DNA from: Streptomyces mirabilis
Lineage (GTDB): Bacteria > Actinomycetota > Actinomycetes > Streptomycetales > Streptomycetaceae
Length of the DNA stretch: 64,000 nucleotides
NCBI RefSeq assembly: GCF_018310535.1
Contig: NZ_CP074102.1
Coordinates: 2,418,001 to 2,482,000, forward strand
Direction: 5' to 3'
The stretch's first letter is position 1, and every line of letters starts with the position of its first letter. The notes under the pieces are model-generated. The model was not told the DNA's origin. It saw only the letters and a program-made list of their open reading frames with translations, and made no database searches. This document shows, one piece after another, positions 35,839 through 44,306 of this stretch. The translations under genes and the position numbers were made by a program.

Positions 35839-37038
35839 ATGGGGGATCACGTGAAGCGGGCGTTCAAGTACCGCTTCTATCCGAACGACGCGCAGGCGGC
35901 TCAACTGACGCGCACGTTCGGTTGTGTGCGCAAGGTCTACAACCTGGCCCTGCAGGCCCGCACCACGGCCTGGTTCACCGAGCACCGCCGGATCAACTAC
36001 GTCCAGACCTCCGCGCTGCTGACCGATTGGAAGAAGACCGAGGAGTACGCCTTCCTGGCCGAAGTCTCGTCGGTTCCGCTGCAGCAGACGCTGCGGCACC
36101 TGCAGGGCGCCTTCACCAACTTCTTCGAGAGGCGCTCCGCCTACCCGCGCTTCAAGTCCCTCAAGAAGTCGCGCAAGTCCGCGGAGTACACCCGCTCGGC
36201 TTTCACCTACCGCGATGGTCGGCTGACCTTGGCGAAGATGCAGGAGCCGCTGGACATCGCCTGGTCCAGGCCGCTGCCCGAGGGGCAGGTGCCCTCGACA
36301 GTGACGGTGTCGCAGGACGGTGCGGGGCGCTGGTTCGTCTCCATGCTCTGCGAAGACGCCTCAGTGAAGGCGCTCCCGGCCATCAGTGCGGCAGTGGGCG
36401 TCGATGTCGGCGTCACCTCGCTGGTGACCCTTTCGACCGGAGAAAAGGTCACCAACCCGAAGTTCGAGAAGAGGGACCGGGCCAGGCTTTCCCACGCCCA
36501 GCGAGAGCTGTCCCGCAAGGCGGAGGGTTCCAGCAACCGCAACAAGGCGCGTGCCCGGGTCGCCGGCATCCATGCCCGGATCGCCGACCGGCGCCGGGAC
36601 TTCCTGCACAAACTGTCCACGCGTCTCGTTCGTGAGAACCAAACGATCGTGATCGAGGACCTCACCGTCCGGAACATGCTGAAAAACCGCACACTGGCCC
36701 GTGCGATTTCCGACGCGTCCTGGACCGAATTGCGCTCCATGCTCGAGTACAAGACCCAGTGGTACGGCCGCGACCTGATCGCGGTGGACCGCTGGTACCC
36801 GTCGAGCAGGACCTGCTCGGCCTGTGGCCATCTGGTCGCGAAGCTGCCGTTGAACATCCGGGAATGGACCTGTGCCGCGTGCGGGACTGTCCACGACCGC
36901 GACGAGAACGCGGCGAAGAACATTTTGGCCGCCGGGCTGGCGGTGTCGGCCTGTGGAGCCGGTGTAAGACCTCAGCGGAGAACCTCCGGGCGGGCTGTCG
37001 GCGCTGAAGCAGGAATGCTCCGAAGGAGCACCGCTTAG
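35839..37038 (+). CDS. tnpB: TnpB-type RNA-guided nuclease (IS200/IS605 OrfB family)
   Basis: A 399-residue TnpB protein, apparently intact. The N-terminus (VKRAFKYRFYPNDAQAAQLTRTFG) is the OrfB helix-turn-helix region. The split RuvC nuclease has Asp189 (VGVDVG), Glu273 (VIEDLT) and Asp355 (HDRDENAAKN, with Asp353 as alternative). The zinc finger cysteines are Cys326, Cys329, Cys345 and Cys348. TnpB proteins are guided by an RNA from the element's right end and cut DNA next to a short target motif. No TnpA transposase is present, so this is a solo TnpB. GTG 35851 with GGGGGA upstream is an alternative start. The stop codon lies in the loop of a scaffold hairpin. It interrupts the dctA/two-component neighbourhood. 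Confidence 0.93.
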   Translation: MGDHVKRAFKYRFYPNDAQAAQLTRTFGCVRKVYNLALQARTTAWFTEHRRINYVQTSALLTDWKKTEEYAFLAEVSSVPLQQTLRHLQGAFTNFFERRSAYPRFKSLKKSRKSAEYTRSAFTYRDGRLTLAKMQEPLDIAWSRPLPEGQVPSTVTVSQDGAGRWFVSMLCEDASVKALPAISAAVGVDVGVTSLVTLSTGEKVTNPKFEKRDRARLSHAQRELSRKAEGSSNRNKARARVAGIHARIADRRRDFLHKLSTRLVRENQTIVIEDLTVRNMLKNRTLARAISDASWTELRSMLEYKTQWYGRDLIAVDRWYPSSRTCSACGHLVAKLPLNIREWTCAACGTVHDRDENAAKNILAAGLAVSACGAGVRPQRRTSGRAVGAEAGMLRRSTA

Positions 37039-37088
37039 CGGTGCAGAGTCGGAGATTCCCCCCTGCTTGAAGGGGGGAGAGGCCAATT
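36930..37088 (+). ncRNA. probable omega (guide scaffold) RNA at right end of tnpB
   Basis: The 3' end of tnpB and the following 50 bases fold into nested structures typical of TnpB guide RNAs. An outer stem pairs 37012-37023 with 37049-37059 (one bulge). An inner 7-bp hairpin (37028-37034 with 37038-37044) has a TTA loop. A final hairpin CCCCCC/GGGGGG (37058-37063 with 37072-37077) follows, and it competes with the outer stem for two bases. The guide would begin just after about 37088. The left boundary is a guess. Structure is seen; the RNA role is inferred from the family. Confidence 0.65.
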
Positions 37089-37204
37089 AGTTCACACTTA
37101 TAGGAACAACCGAACTTCGAACCCCGACGGCGGCGGACGACGGACGACGGACGTACGAATTACAGGACTCCGAGTGACAGGCAAGGGCGAGGCACACTGA
37201 TTCC

Positions 37205-38938
37205 ATGCGCCTTCCCCACGTCCCGCGACCCCGCAGCCTGGCCGGCCAGCTCTTCGCCATGCAGGCCGTGCTCATCGCGGTGCTCGTCGCCGGTTACGCG
37301 CTGTTCAGCTACGTCAGCGACCGCAGCCAGGCCGAGGACGCGGCGGGCCGCCAGGCCATGGCCGTGGCCCGTTCGATCGCCGACGCACCCTCCGTCCGCG
37401 ATGCCATCCGCACCACGAACCCCACCAAGGATCTCCAGCCGTACGCGCTCCAGGTGCAGCGGGACACCGGCGTGGACTTCGTGACGATCATGAACCCGCA
37501 GGGCATCCGCTGGACCCACCCCGACGAGACGCTGATAGGCAAGCACTTCCTCGGGCACATCGGACCCGCCCTGCACGGCAAGTCCTTCACCGAGACATAC
37601 ACGGGCAGCCTCGGGGCGTCCGTCCGCGCCGTCACCCCGATCCTGGACAACGGCCACATCGTCGGCCTGGTCAGCGCGGGCATCAAGGTCGAGGCGATCA
37701 CGCAGCGCGTGCAGGAGCAGGTGACCGCCCTCGTCGGCGTCGCAGGCAGCGCACTCGTGCTCGGCGGCATCGGCACGTACGTCATCAACGCCCGGCTGCG
37801 CCGCTCCACGCACGGCCTGAACGCGGCCGAGCTGAGCCGGATGCACGACTACCACCAGGCCGCGCTGCACGCCGTGCGCGAGGGGCTGCTGATGCTGGAC
37901 GGGCAGTACAGGGTGGCGCTGATGAACGACGGCGGGCGGGAGCTGCTGGGGGTGACGGACGAGGTCGTCGGACACTCCGTGGCCGACCTCGGGCTGCCCG
38001 CACCGCTCACCGGCGCCCTGCTGTCGGCGGAGCCACGGGTGGACGAGGTGCATCTGACGGCGTCGCGCGTACTGGTCGTGAACACCTCCCCGGTGTCCGG
38101 CGGCGAGCGGCGCGGCACAGTGGTCACCCTGCGCGATGTGACCGAACTCCAGTCCTTGATGGGCGAGTTGGACTCCGAGCGCGGCTTCACCCAGGCGCTG
38201 CGCTCACAGGCGCACGAGGCCGCGAACCGGCTGCACACGGTGGTCTCGCTGATCGAGCTCGGGCGCGCCGAGGAGGCCGTCGAGTTCGCCACCGCCGAGC
38301 TCGAACTCGCCCAGACGCTCACCGACGAGGTGATCTCGGCGGTCAGCGAGCCGGTCCTCGCCGCCCTGCTGCTGGGCAAGGCGGCCCAGGCGAACGAGCG
38401 GGGCGTGGAACTGGTGGTGTCGGAGGAGAGCGGTATCGACGACGGGCTGCTCCAGACCGGCCTGCCGGCCCGTGACCTGGTGACCGTGCTGGGCAATCTG
38501 ATCGACAACGCGATGGACGCGGCGCAGGGGACGGTGGGGGCACGGGTGACCGTCACGGCCTTCACGGACGACTCCGGCCTGGTCCTGCGGGTCGCCGACA
38601 CGGGCGCGGGAGTCGACCCCGCCCACGCGGAGGCGGTCTTCCAGCGCGGCTGGTCCACCAAACCGGCGGGGCCCGGCGGCCGGGGCCTCGGTCTGGCCCT
38701 CGTACGTCAGGCCGTGAGCCGTCACTACGGCACGCTGACGGTGGCGGAGGCGCGCGGGGGCGGGGCGGAGTTCGAGGCGCGGCTGCCGTTGCCTACGGTT
38801 ACCCCGGGCGCCCCCGCCGAACCCGTGCCGGGGGCCGCCGGAGAACCGGCCCCGGCCACCGCCGAAGGGGCCACCGCCGAAGGGGCCGCCGCCGAGCCCG
38901 AGTCCGCCCAGCACGCCCTGCCTGGAGGCGACGTATGA
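37205..38938 (+). CDS. sensor histidine kinase, CitA/DcuS family
   Basis: A 577-residue membrane kinase. Helix 1 (about residues 15-38) and helix 2 (about 175-197) flank an extracytoplasmic PASp/sCACHE domain with the family motif DFVTIMNPQGIRWTHPDETLIGKHF-like. A cytoplasmic PAS domain follows, then the Spo0B-type dimerisation helix with the phospho-accepting histidine in RSQAHEAANRLH. The ATPase domain has NLIDNAMDA, DTGAGV and GGRGLGLALV. The C-terminal 50 residues are a disordered Ala/Glu/Pro tail. The stop overlaps the response regulator start (ATGA). Relatives sense citrate or C4-dicarboxylates, and nearby dctA supports the latter. Confidence 0.93.
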   Translation: MRLPHVPRPRSLAGQLFAMQAVLIAVLVAGYALFSYVSDRSQAEDAAGRQAMAVARSIADAPSVRDAIRTTNPTKDLQPYALQVQRDTGVDFVTIMNPQGIRWTHPDETLIGKHFLGHIGPALHGKSFTETYTGSLGASVRAVTPILDNGHIVGLVSAGIKVEAITQRVQEQVTALVGVAGSALVLGGIGTYVINARLRRSTHGLNAAELSRMHDYHQAALHAVREGLLMLDGQYRVALMNDGGRELLGVTDEVVGHSVADLGLPAPLTGALLSAEPRVDEVHLTASRVLVVNTSPVSGGERRGTVVTLRDVTELQSLMGELDSERGFTQALRSQAHEAANRLHTVVSLIELGRAEEAVEFATAELELAQTLTDEVISAVSEPVLAALLLGKAAQANERGVELVVSEESGIDDGLLQTGLPARDLVTVLGNLIDNAMDAAQGTVGARVTVTAFTDDSGLVLRVADTGAGVDPAHAEAVFQRGWSTKPAGPGGRGLGLALVRQAVSRHYGTLTVAEARGGGAEFEARLPLPTVTPGAPAEPVPGAAGEPAPATAEGATAEGAAAEPESAQHALPGGDV

Positions 38939-39615
38939 CCGCCGACCCCATCCGTGTACTCGTCGTCGAGGACGACCCGGTCGCCGCCGACGCGCACGTC
39001 ATGTACGTGGGCCGGGTGCCCGGCTTCACGGCGGTCGGCAAGGCGCACACCGGAGCGGAGGCGCGGCGCGCGCTGGACCGTACGCCGGTGGACCTGCTGC
39101 TGCTCGACCTGCACCTGCCGGACGTGCACGGACTGCAGCTCGCCCGCTCCCTGCGTGCCGCCGGCTATCACGCGGACGTGATCGCGGTGACGTCCGCGCG
39201 GGACCTCGCGGTCGTACGGGAAGGGGTCTCGCTCGGGGTCGTCCAGTACGTCCTGAAGCCCTTCACCTTCGCCACCCTGCGCGACCGCCTCGTCCGGTAC
39301 GCCGAGTTCCACGCGGCGGTGGGCGAGGCGAGTGGCCAGGACGAGGTGGACCGCGCCCTGGCCACCCTGCGCGCCCCGAGCCCGGCCGCCCTCCCCAAGG
39401 GCCTCAGCGCGCCGACCCTGGAGCGGGTCACCCGGGCGCTGCGGGACAGCGCCGAGGGCCTGACGGCGGCCGGGGTCGCGGAGTCGGTCGGCATCTCCCG
39501 GATCACGGCCCGGCGCTATCTGGAGCACCTGGTGGACGCGGGACGGGCGGCGCGCGCCCCGCAGTACGGGCAGGTGGGGCGGCCGGAGTTGCAGTACCGG
39601 TGGGTGAAGGGGTAG
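38935..39615 (+). CDS. response regulator, CitB/DcuR family
   Basis: A 226-residue regulator. The receiver domain has the acidic pair EDD near residue 12, the phospho-accepting Asp in LLLLDLHLPD and Lys in YVLKPF. The C-terminal HTH is of CitB type (GLTAAGVAESVGISRITARRYLEHL). It starts within the kinase stop and forms its cognate pair. The probable target is dctA, 3.3 kb to the left beyond the TnpB insertion; this is inference. Confidence 0.93.
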   Translation: MTADPIRVLVVEDDPVAADAHVMYVGRVPGFTAVGKAHTGAEARRALDRTPVDLLLLDLHLPDVHGLQLARSLRAAGYHADVIAVTSARDLAVVREGVSLGVVQYVLKPFTFATLRDRLVRYAEFHAAVGEASGQDEVDRALATLRAPSPAALPKGLSAPTLERVTRALRDSAEGLTAAGVAESVGISRITARRYLEHLVDAGRAARAPQYGQVGRPELQYRWVKG

Positions 39616-39628
39616 CCCCGGTCGAGCG

Positions 39629-39883
39629 TCAGCCATGGGGAGAAGCGGCCCGCCGGTGGTCCGGCAGTCGGGTGATCGCCACGAAGACGGCGTAGGCGCC
39701 CAGAGTCCCGACCACGAAACCGGGATAGCGGGCCCAGTCAGGATCGGCGGGAGCGGAGGTGCCGACCCGCACGAGCCAGTTGGCGAACCATCCGGCCGGC
39801 AGGCCGACCGTGAAGGCCGGCCAGCGATACCGCACCCCCTTGATCACATCGTCGACCAGGGCTGTCCATGTGCCGAGCACCAT
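39629..39883 (-). CDS. small hypothetical membrane protein, possibly truncated
   Basis: An 84-residue open frame with codon usage typical of real genes (strong G/C at third positions). It has a hydrophobic helix near RWPAFTVGLPAGWFANWLV and another at GFVVGTLGAYAVFVAI. Coding character continues upstream of the ATG at 39883 (GVAALGWSGGLFP) until a TGA at 39944-39946, with no usual start codon in between. It may therefore be the C-terminal part of a broken gene, with the piece at 39968-40207 as its other part. No family recognised. Confidence 0.55.
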   Translation of the reverse strand: MVLGTWTALVDDVIKGVRYRWPAFTVGLPAGWFANWLVRVGTSAPADPDWARYPGFVVGTLGAYAVFVAITRLPDHRRAASPHG

Positions 39884-39967
39884 CGGGAACAGGCCGCCAC
39901 TCCAGCCGAGGGCGGCGACACCCGCCCCACGGCGACTCCGATGTCACGTCGCCCCCGCATGGCGCGT

Positions 39968-40207
39968 TCAACTCGCCCCCAGGACCGCGAGCGCCTCGAC
40001 CACCGACAGCACCAGCAGCCCCGGGCCGGCGACCTGGCCACCGACCCAGTACACGACGAGCCCGGCGAGTGGCACGACGCCGAAGGCGAGCAGGTCGACG
40101 CCGCACTGGATGACCTTGCGCGATGCTCTCCGGGTATCACCGCGGTGAGCAGTCTCCCACCTGAAAATGCCATCGGTGCAGGCGAGTTCGGCGAGCCTCG
40201 GCCCCAA
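39968..40207 (-). pseudogene. probable fragment of a membrane protein gene
   Basis: From about 40123 down to 39968 the frame has strong coding character and encodes a hydrophobic stretch (VDLLAFGVVPLAGLVVYWVGGQVAGP then LLVLSVVEALAVLG) ending in TGA. It is in the same frame as the next open frame to the left but separated by two stop codons. A TTG at 40207 is the only plausible start and lacks a ribosome-binding site. I read this region as a decayed gene, though two tiny independent membrane proteins are possible. Confidence 0.4.
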
Positions 40208-40261
40208 CTCGGCCCTGTTCCGCCATCTCGTCCCCCATCTCCTGAAGCCGGTGCAAGGTCA

Positions 40262-40291
40262 TTGACGTGGACTAGTCCACGCTCTTACGTT
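40262..40291 (+). promoter_or_regulatory. promoter with palindromic GntR-like operator
   Basis: -35 TTGACG (40262-40267) and -10 TACGTT (40286-40291) are separated by 18 bases. The perfect 16-bp palindrome CGTGGACTAGTCCACG (40266-40281) lies between them. It resembles sites of HutC-type GntR regulators such as DasR in Streptomyces, although the central bases differ from the DasR consensus. Repression by steric block is likely. Confidence 0.75.
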
Positions 40292-40345
40292 CACCGGGCA
40301 GACAACTCGGCCACCAATGACGTCGGCCAGTAGGAGGTCGTGCCC

Positions 40346-41710
40346 GTGCGCCCCACCGCCGCCCCGCTACTCCTCGCCACTCTGCTCACCGCGACCGCGC
40401 TCAGCGCCTGCGGATCGGGCTCCGGAAGCGATCCGGACACCGTGAAGGTCTCCTTCAAGCAGTCCACGGACAACTCGATCCGCGTCATGGACACCTACTT
40501 GGGGGAGATGAAGAAGGAGTTCGAGAAGGCCAACCCCGGCAAGAAGGTCGAACTCGTCCCGATCAAGGCCCCGGACTCCGAGTACTACACCAAGCTCCAG
40601 CAGATGCTGAGATCTCCCAAGACGGCTCCCGACCTGGTCTACGAGGACACCTTCCTCATCAACTCGGACATCACGAGCGGGTACTTGAAGCCCCTCGACC
40701 CCTACCTCGACAAGTGGCCGGACTGGAACCAGTTCATCGACACGGCGAAGTCGGCCGCGAAGGCGCAGGACGGGAAAACGTACGGCGTCCCGGACGGCAC
40801 GGACACCCGGGGCCTCTGGTTCGACAAGGGCATCTTCAAGAAGGCGGGCCTGCCCGCCGACTGGCAGCCGAAGACGTGGGACGAGGTGCTGGCCGCCGCA
40901 CGCACCATCAAGGCGAAGGTCCCCGGCGTCACCCCGCTCAACGTCTACACGGGCAAGCCGGCGGGCGAGGCGGCCACCATGCAGGGATTCGAGATGCTGC
41001 TGTACGGGACGGGTGACGGAACGTCGGACCCCCTGTACGACACGGCGTCGAAGAAGTGGATCGCGGGCAGCCAGGCCTTCAAGGACGCGCTCACCTTCGT
41101 GCACACGGTCTACAAGGAGAAGCTGGGCCCCGATGTCTCGGACGCCCTGGACCCGAACTTCCCCACGAACGTCCGCGGCGAACTGATGCCCAAGGGCAAG
41201 CTCGGCATCAACCTGGACGGCAGCTGGCTCCCGCAGGACTGGCTGAAGGGCGCGGGGCACGAGTGGCCCGAGTGGTCGCAGAAACTCGGCCTCGCCTACA
41301 TGCCGACGCAATCCGGCCAGGCCCCCGGCAAGGTGAGCATGTCCGGCGGCTGGACCTGGTCGATCCCCGCCAAGGCGTCCAACCCGGACCTCGCCTTCAA
41401 GTTCATCGAGACGATGCAGACCAGGGCGAACGCACAGAAGTGGTACATCGCCAACTCCGGCATCGCGGTGCGCAAGGACGTGGCCTCCGACCCCGGATAC
41501 GTGAAGGCGCAGCCCGGCATCAAGTTCTTCACGGACCTGGTCGCGAGCACGCACTACCGCCCCGCGTACCCGGCCTACCCCAAGGTCTCGACGGCCGTCC
41601 AGGAGGCCATGGAGGGCGTGACGACAGGTGACAGCTCGGTCGACAAGGCGGCGAGCGGGTACGACGAGGAGCTGAAGACGGCCACCGACAACCAGGTGAT
41701 CAGGAAGTGA
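40346..41710 (+). CDS. ABC importer substrate-binding lipoprotein (family 1, carbohydrate type)
   Basis: A 454-residue extracellular solute-binding protein. The signal peptide has lipobox LSAC (the Cys about 21 residues from the start), and a Gly/Ser linker follows. Conserved family 1 features include a DLVYEDTF region and a GLWFDKGIFKKAGL segment. GTG 40346 is preferred over GTG 40340 because AGGAGG then stands 8 bases upstream. The next gene overlaps by GTGA. With two permeases it forms an importer for a sugar or oligosaccharide; no ATPase is encoded here, as usual in Streptomyces where MsiK serves many systems. The operator upstream suggests repression by a GntR protein. Confidence 0.93.
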   Translation: MRPTAAPLLLATLLTATALSACGSGSGSDPDTVKVSFKQSTDNSIRVMDTYLGEMKKEFEKANPGKKVELVPIKAPDSEYYTKLQQMLRSPKTAPDLVYEDTFLINSDITSGYLKPLDPYLDKWPDWNQFIDTAKSAAKAQDGKTYGVPDGTDTRGLWFDKGIFKKAGLPADWQPKTWDEVLAAARTIKAKVPGVTPLNVYTGKPAGEAATMQGFEMLLYGTGDGTSDPLYDTASKKWIAGSQAFKDALTFVHTVYKEKLGPDVSDALDPNFPTNVRGELMPKGKLGINLDGSWLPQDWLKGAGHEWPEWSQKLGLAYMPTQSGQAPGKVSMSGGWTWSIPAKASNPDLAFKFIETMQTRANAQKWYIANSGIAVRKDVASDPGYVKAQPGIKFFTDLVASTHYRPAYPAYPKVSTAVQEAMEGVTTGDSSVDKAASGYDEELKTATDNQVIRK

Positions 41711-42570
41711 GGCTGCGCCGCACCCTGACCCGCGCCCTCCCCCTCACCCCCGCCGTCGCCCTCCTGCTCCTCTTCCTGGCGGGCCCGATCGCGTACTGCG
41801 CGTACATCGCCTTCACCGACCTCCAGCTCACCGGCCAGGCGCACTCGTCCTTCGTCGGCTTCGAGAACTTCCGGGCGGCGTTCAAGGACGACGCGTTCCT
41901 GAACGCGGTCTGGCTGACGCTGGTGTTCACGGTCCTGTCGTCACTGGTCGGCCAGAACACGCTGGGCCTGGCGCTGGCTTCGCTGATGCAGCGGGCGTCG
42001 AAGCCGGTGCGAACGGTCGTGGGCGGGATCGTGATCACGGCGTGGGTGCTGCCGGAGGTGGTGGCGGGGTTCCTGCTGTACGCGTTCTTCCGACGGGAAG
42101 GCACGCTGAACGCGATCCTGGACTGGCTCCACCTCCCCACCCAGAACTGGCTGTTCACGCTGCCGATCCTGGCGGTGTCGTTCGCGAACGTCTGGCGGGG
42201 GACGGCCTTCTCCATGCTGGTGTACTCGGCGGCCCTGAACGAGATACCGAAGGAGATCACCGAGGCGGCGGAGGTGGACGGGGCGGGTGGCTGGCGCCGT
42301 ATGTGGCACATCACGCTGCCGATGATCCGCCGCTCGATCGGCACGAACCTGATGCTCAACACCCTTCAGACGCTGTCGGTGTTCGGGCTGATCTGGGTGA
42401 TGACGAGGGGCGGCCCGGGGAACAGGAGCCAGACGCTGCCGCTCTTCATGTACGAGCAGGCCTTCCAGAAGAGCATGATCGGATACGGCACCGCGGTGGC
42501 GCTGCTCCTGCTGGTGGTCGGCTCGCTGTTCTCGCTGGTGTACATGCGGCTGCTGCGGACGGAGGTGTGA
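41707..42570 (+). CDS. carbohydrate ABC transporter permease, MalF-like
   Basis: A 287-residue inner-membrane permease with six helices and the cytoplasmic EAA loop that contacts the ATPase (PKEITEAAEVDGAGGWRRM). It starts inside the stop codon of the binding-protein gene (GTGA). The second permease follows after one base. Sugar specificity cannot be read from sequence. Confidence 0.93.
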   Translation: MRLRRTLTRALPLTPAVALLLLFLAGPIAYCAYIAFTDLQLTGQAHSSFVGFENFRAAFKDDAFLNAVWLTLVFTVLSSLVGQNTLGLALASLMQRASKPVRTVVGGIVITAWVLPEVVAGFLLYAFFRREGTLNAILDWLHLPTQNWLFTLPILAVSFANVWRGTAFSMLVYSAALNEIPKEITEAAEVDGAGGWRRMWHITLPMIRRSIGTNLMLNTLQTLSVFGLIWVMTRGGPGNRSQTLPLFMYEQAFQKSMIGYGTAVALLLLVVGSLFSLVYMRLLRTEV

Positions 42571-42571
42571 C

Positions 42572-43417
42572 ATGCCGGTCCGTAAGACACTGAGGTCCCG
42601 CCGCACCGGCCGCCGACTGGCCGCCGACGCGGGCCTGCTGGCGGTGGCCGCCGCCTTCGCCCTCCCCCTCGCCTGGGTGGTCCTGTCGGCCCTCGACCCG
42701 CACGCGGGCCTCAGGGTGAAGGTTCCGGACGGCCTCACGCTGGACAACTTCGACGCGGTCCTGAAACCGGACATCACCTACACACCGCTGCTCAACAGTC
42801 TGATCCTGTGCGGGGGCGGCACGCTGCTCACGGTGGTGTGCGCGGCGTTGGCCGCGTATCCGCTGTCGCGGTTCCGCTCGCGCCTGAACCGCCCCTTCCT
42901 GCTGACGATCCTCTTCGCGACGTGCCTGCCGATCACGGCGATCATGGTCCCGGTGTACGCGTTGTTCGTACGGGTGAACCTCATCGACACCGTGCAGGGC
43001 ACCATCTTCTTCTTCGCCGCGTCCCAACTCCCCTTCGCCATCTGGCTGATGAAGAACTTCATGGACGGCGTGCCGAAGGAACTGGAGGAGGCGGCGTGGA
43101 CGGACGGGGCGTCGTCGCTCCAGTCCCTGGTACGGATCGTGCTGCCACTGATGGGGCCGGGGGTCGCGGTGGTGACGGTCTTCTCGTTCGTGATGATGTG
43201 GGGGAACTTCTTCGTCCCGTTCATGCTCCTGCTGACACCGGACCAGATGCCGGCGTCCGTGAGCATCAACGACTTCTTCGGAAATCGGGGGACGGTGGTC
43301 TACGGGCAGCTGGCCGCGTTCTCGGTCATCTACTCGACGCCGGTGATCCTGCTGTACGTGCTGGTGTCCAGGCGGCTGGGCGGGGGGTTCGCGTTGGGCG
43401 GCGCGGTCAAGGGGTGA
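42572..43417 (+). CDS. carbohydrate ABC transporter permease, MalG-like
   Basis: A 281-residue permease with six helices and the EAA motif (PKELEEAAWTDGASSLQSL). It starts one base after the previous stop. It is the last gene of the importer operon. The ATP-hydrolysing subunit must come from elsewhere. Confidence 0.93.
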   Translation: MPVRKTLRSRRTGRRLAADAGLLAVAAAFALPLAWVVLSALDPHAGLRVKVPDGLTLDNFDAVLKPDITYTPLLNSLILCGGGTLLTVVCAALAAYPLSRFRSRLNRPFLLTILFATCLPITAIMVPVYALFVRVNLIDTVQGTIFFFAASQLPFAIWLMKNFMDGVPKELEEAAWTDGASSLQSLVRIVLPLMGPGVAVVTVFSFVMMWGNFFVPFMLLLTPDQMPASVSINDFFGNRGTVVYGQLAAFSVIYSTPVILLYVLVSRRLGGGFALGGAVKG

Positions 43418-43492
43418 GAGCCGGGCCGGTCTCGCCGGGGTGCCTGGTGACCGGTGACGGGAAGGGGCGACGAGGGCAACACCGTATGTTCG

Positions 43493-43498
43493 TACGAT
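43493..43498 (+). promoter_or_regulatory. -10 element TACGAT, leaderless start
   Basis: TACGAT ends 8 bases before GTG 43507 and there is no ribosome-binding site. This supports the shorter start of the helix-turn-helix regulator. Confidence 0.45.
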
Positions 43499-43506
43499 CC
43501 GTAATT

Positions 43507-44265
43507 GTGGCCGAACAGACCGTAGTCACCACCGCCCCGGCCCCATATTTTGTGCGCGTGCAGCAACCGCAAGCCCATCAGCCCACCCCGCCCTTCAACG
43601 CTCCGGCCGCCCGCAGACTGCGGGCGGCCCTCGGCATGGGCCCCGAGCACGTCGCGTACGGAATGCGAGCCTCGTACGGGCTGCCGTACGTCACCCCCGA
43701 CCTCGTCGCGGCCTGGGAGAGAGGCACGACCACCCCCAGTGGCCCCGAACTCACCGCGCTGGCGGGCGTGTTGTGGTGCTCACTGGGTGAACTCATCGGC
43801 GCGCCAAGGACGTTGCGCGAGCATCGCGTGTCACGCGGGCTGGCCCAGGAGGACATCGCCCGTACCGTCGGCCTCGAACTCCTCGCCTACCAGCGGATGG
43901 AGGAGGCCGACGAGTGGCGCGGCAACGACCGGCAGTCGGTCGCCCTCGCCGACACCCTCGAACTGTCGCTGCGGGACTTCATCACCGTCACCGGACGCGA
44001 CGCCAAGCTGGCCGAGCTGCTGCGCAGCGCGGTGACGACGCGCTGGCAGGCGTACGTCCGTCCGGTCGGGAAGATGATCCCGCTGGACCGACGCCTCCTG
44101 GAGGACGTCCTCCAGGAGATGCACACCGAGTACCAGGGGCAGATGGTCGTCACGCTCAGCTGGAGCGGCGGATCGGCCGCCGCCGACGCCGACGACTCCG
44201 GCCGCGACTTCCTCGACCGGATCGTCGATCACTTCTGGGCGATGCTCCAGAGAAGTACGTACTGA
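43507..44265 (+). CDS. helix-turn-helix DNA-binding protein
   Basis: A 252-residue protein with two HTH-like segments. The first (PAARRLRAALGMGPEHVAYGMRASYG) resembles a divergent XRE domain. The second (LREHRVSRGLAQEDIARTVGLELLAYQRMEEADEW) is a clearer XRE-type HTH. The C-terminal 100 residues have no recognisable ligand domain. ATG 43486 is in frame, but GTG 43507 gives MAEQTVVTT and fits the -10 element. It follows the importer operon by 89 bases and converges with pfkA. Its target is unknown; it could regulate the importer or pfkA. Confidence 0.8.
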   Translation: MAEQTVVTTAPAPYFVRVQQPQAHQPTPPFNAPAARRLRAALGMGPEHVAYGMRASYGLPYVTPDLVAAWERGTTTPSGPELTALAGVLWCSLGELIGAPRTLREHRVSRGLAQEDIARTVGLELLAYQRMEEADEWRGNDRQSVALADTLELSLRDFITVTGRDAKLAELLRSAVTTRWQAYVRPVGKMIPLDRRLLEDVLQEMHTEYQGQMVVTLSWSGGSAAADADDSGRDFLDRIVDHFWAMLQRSTY

Positions 44266-44306
44266 GTCCACTCGACCCGAGGTCGTGCGACCCGAGCGGG
44301 TACGAC

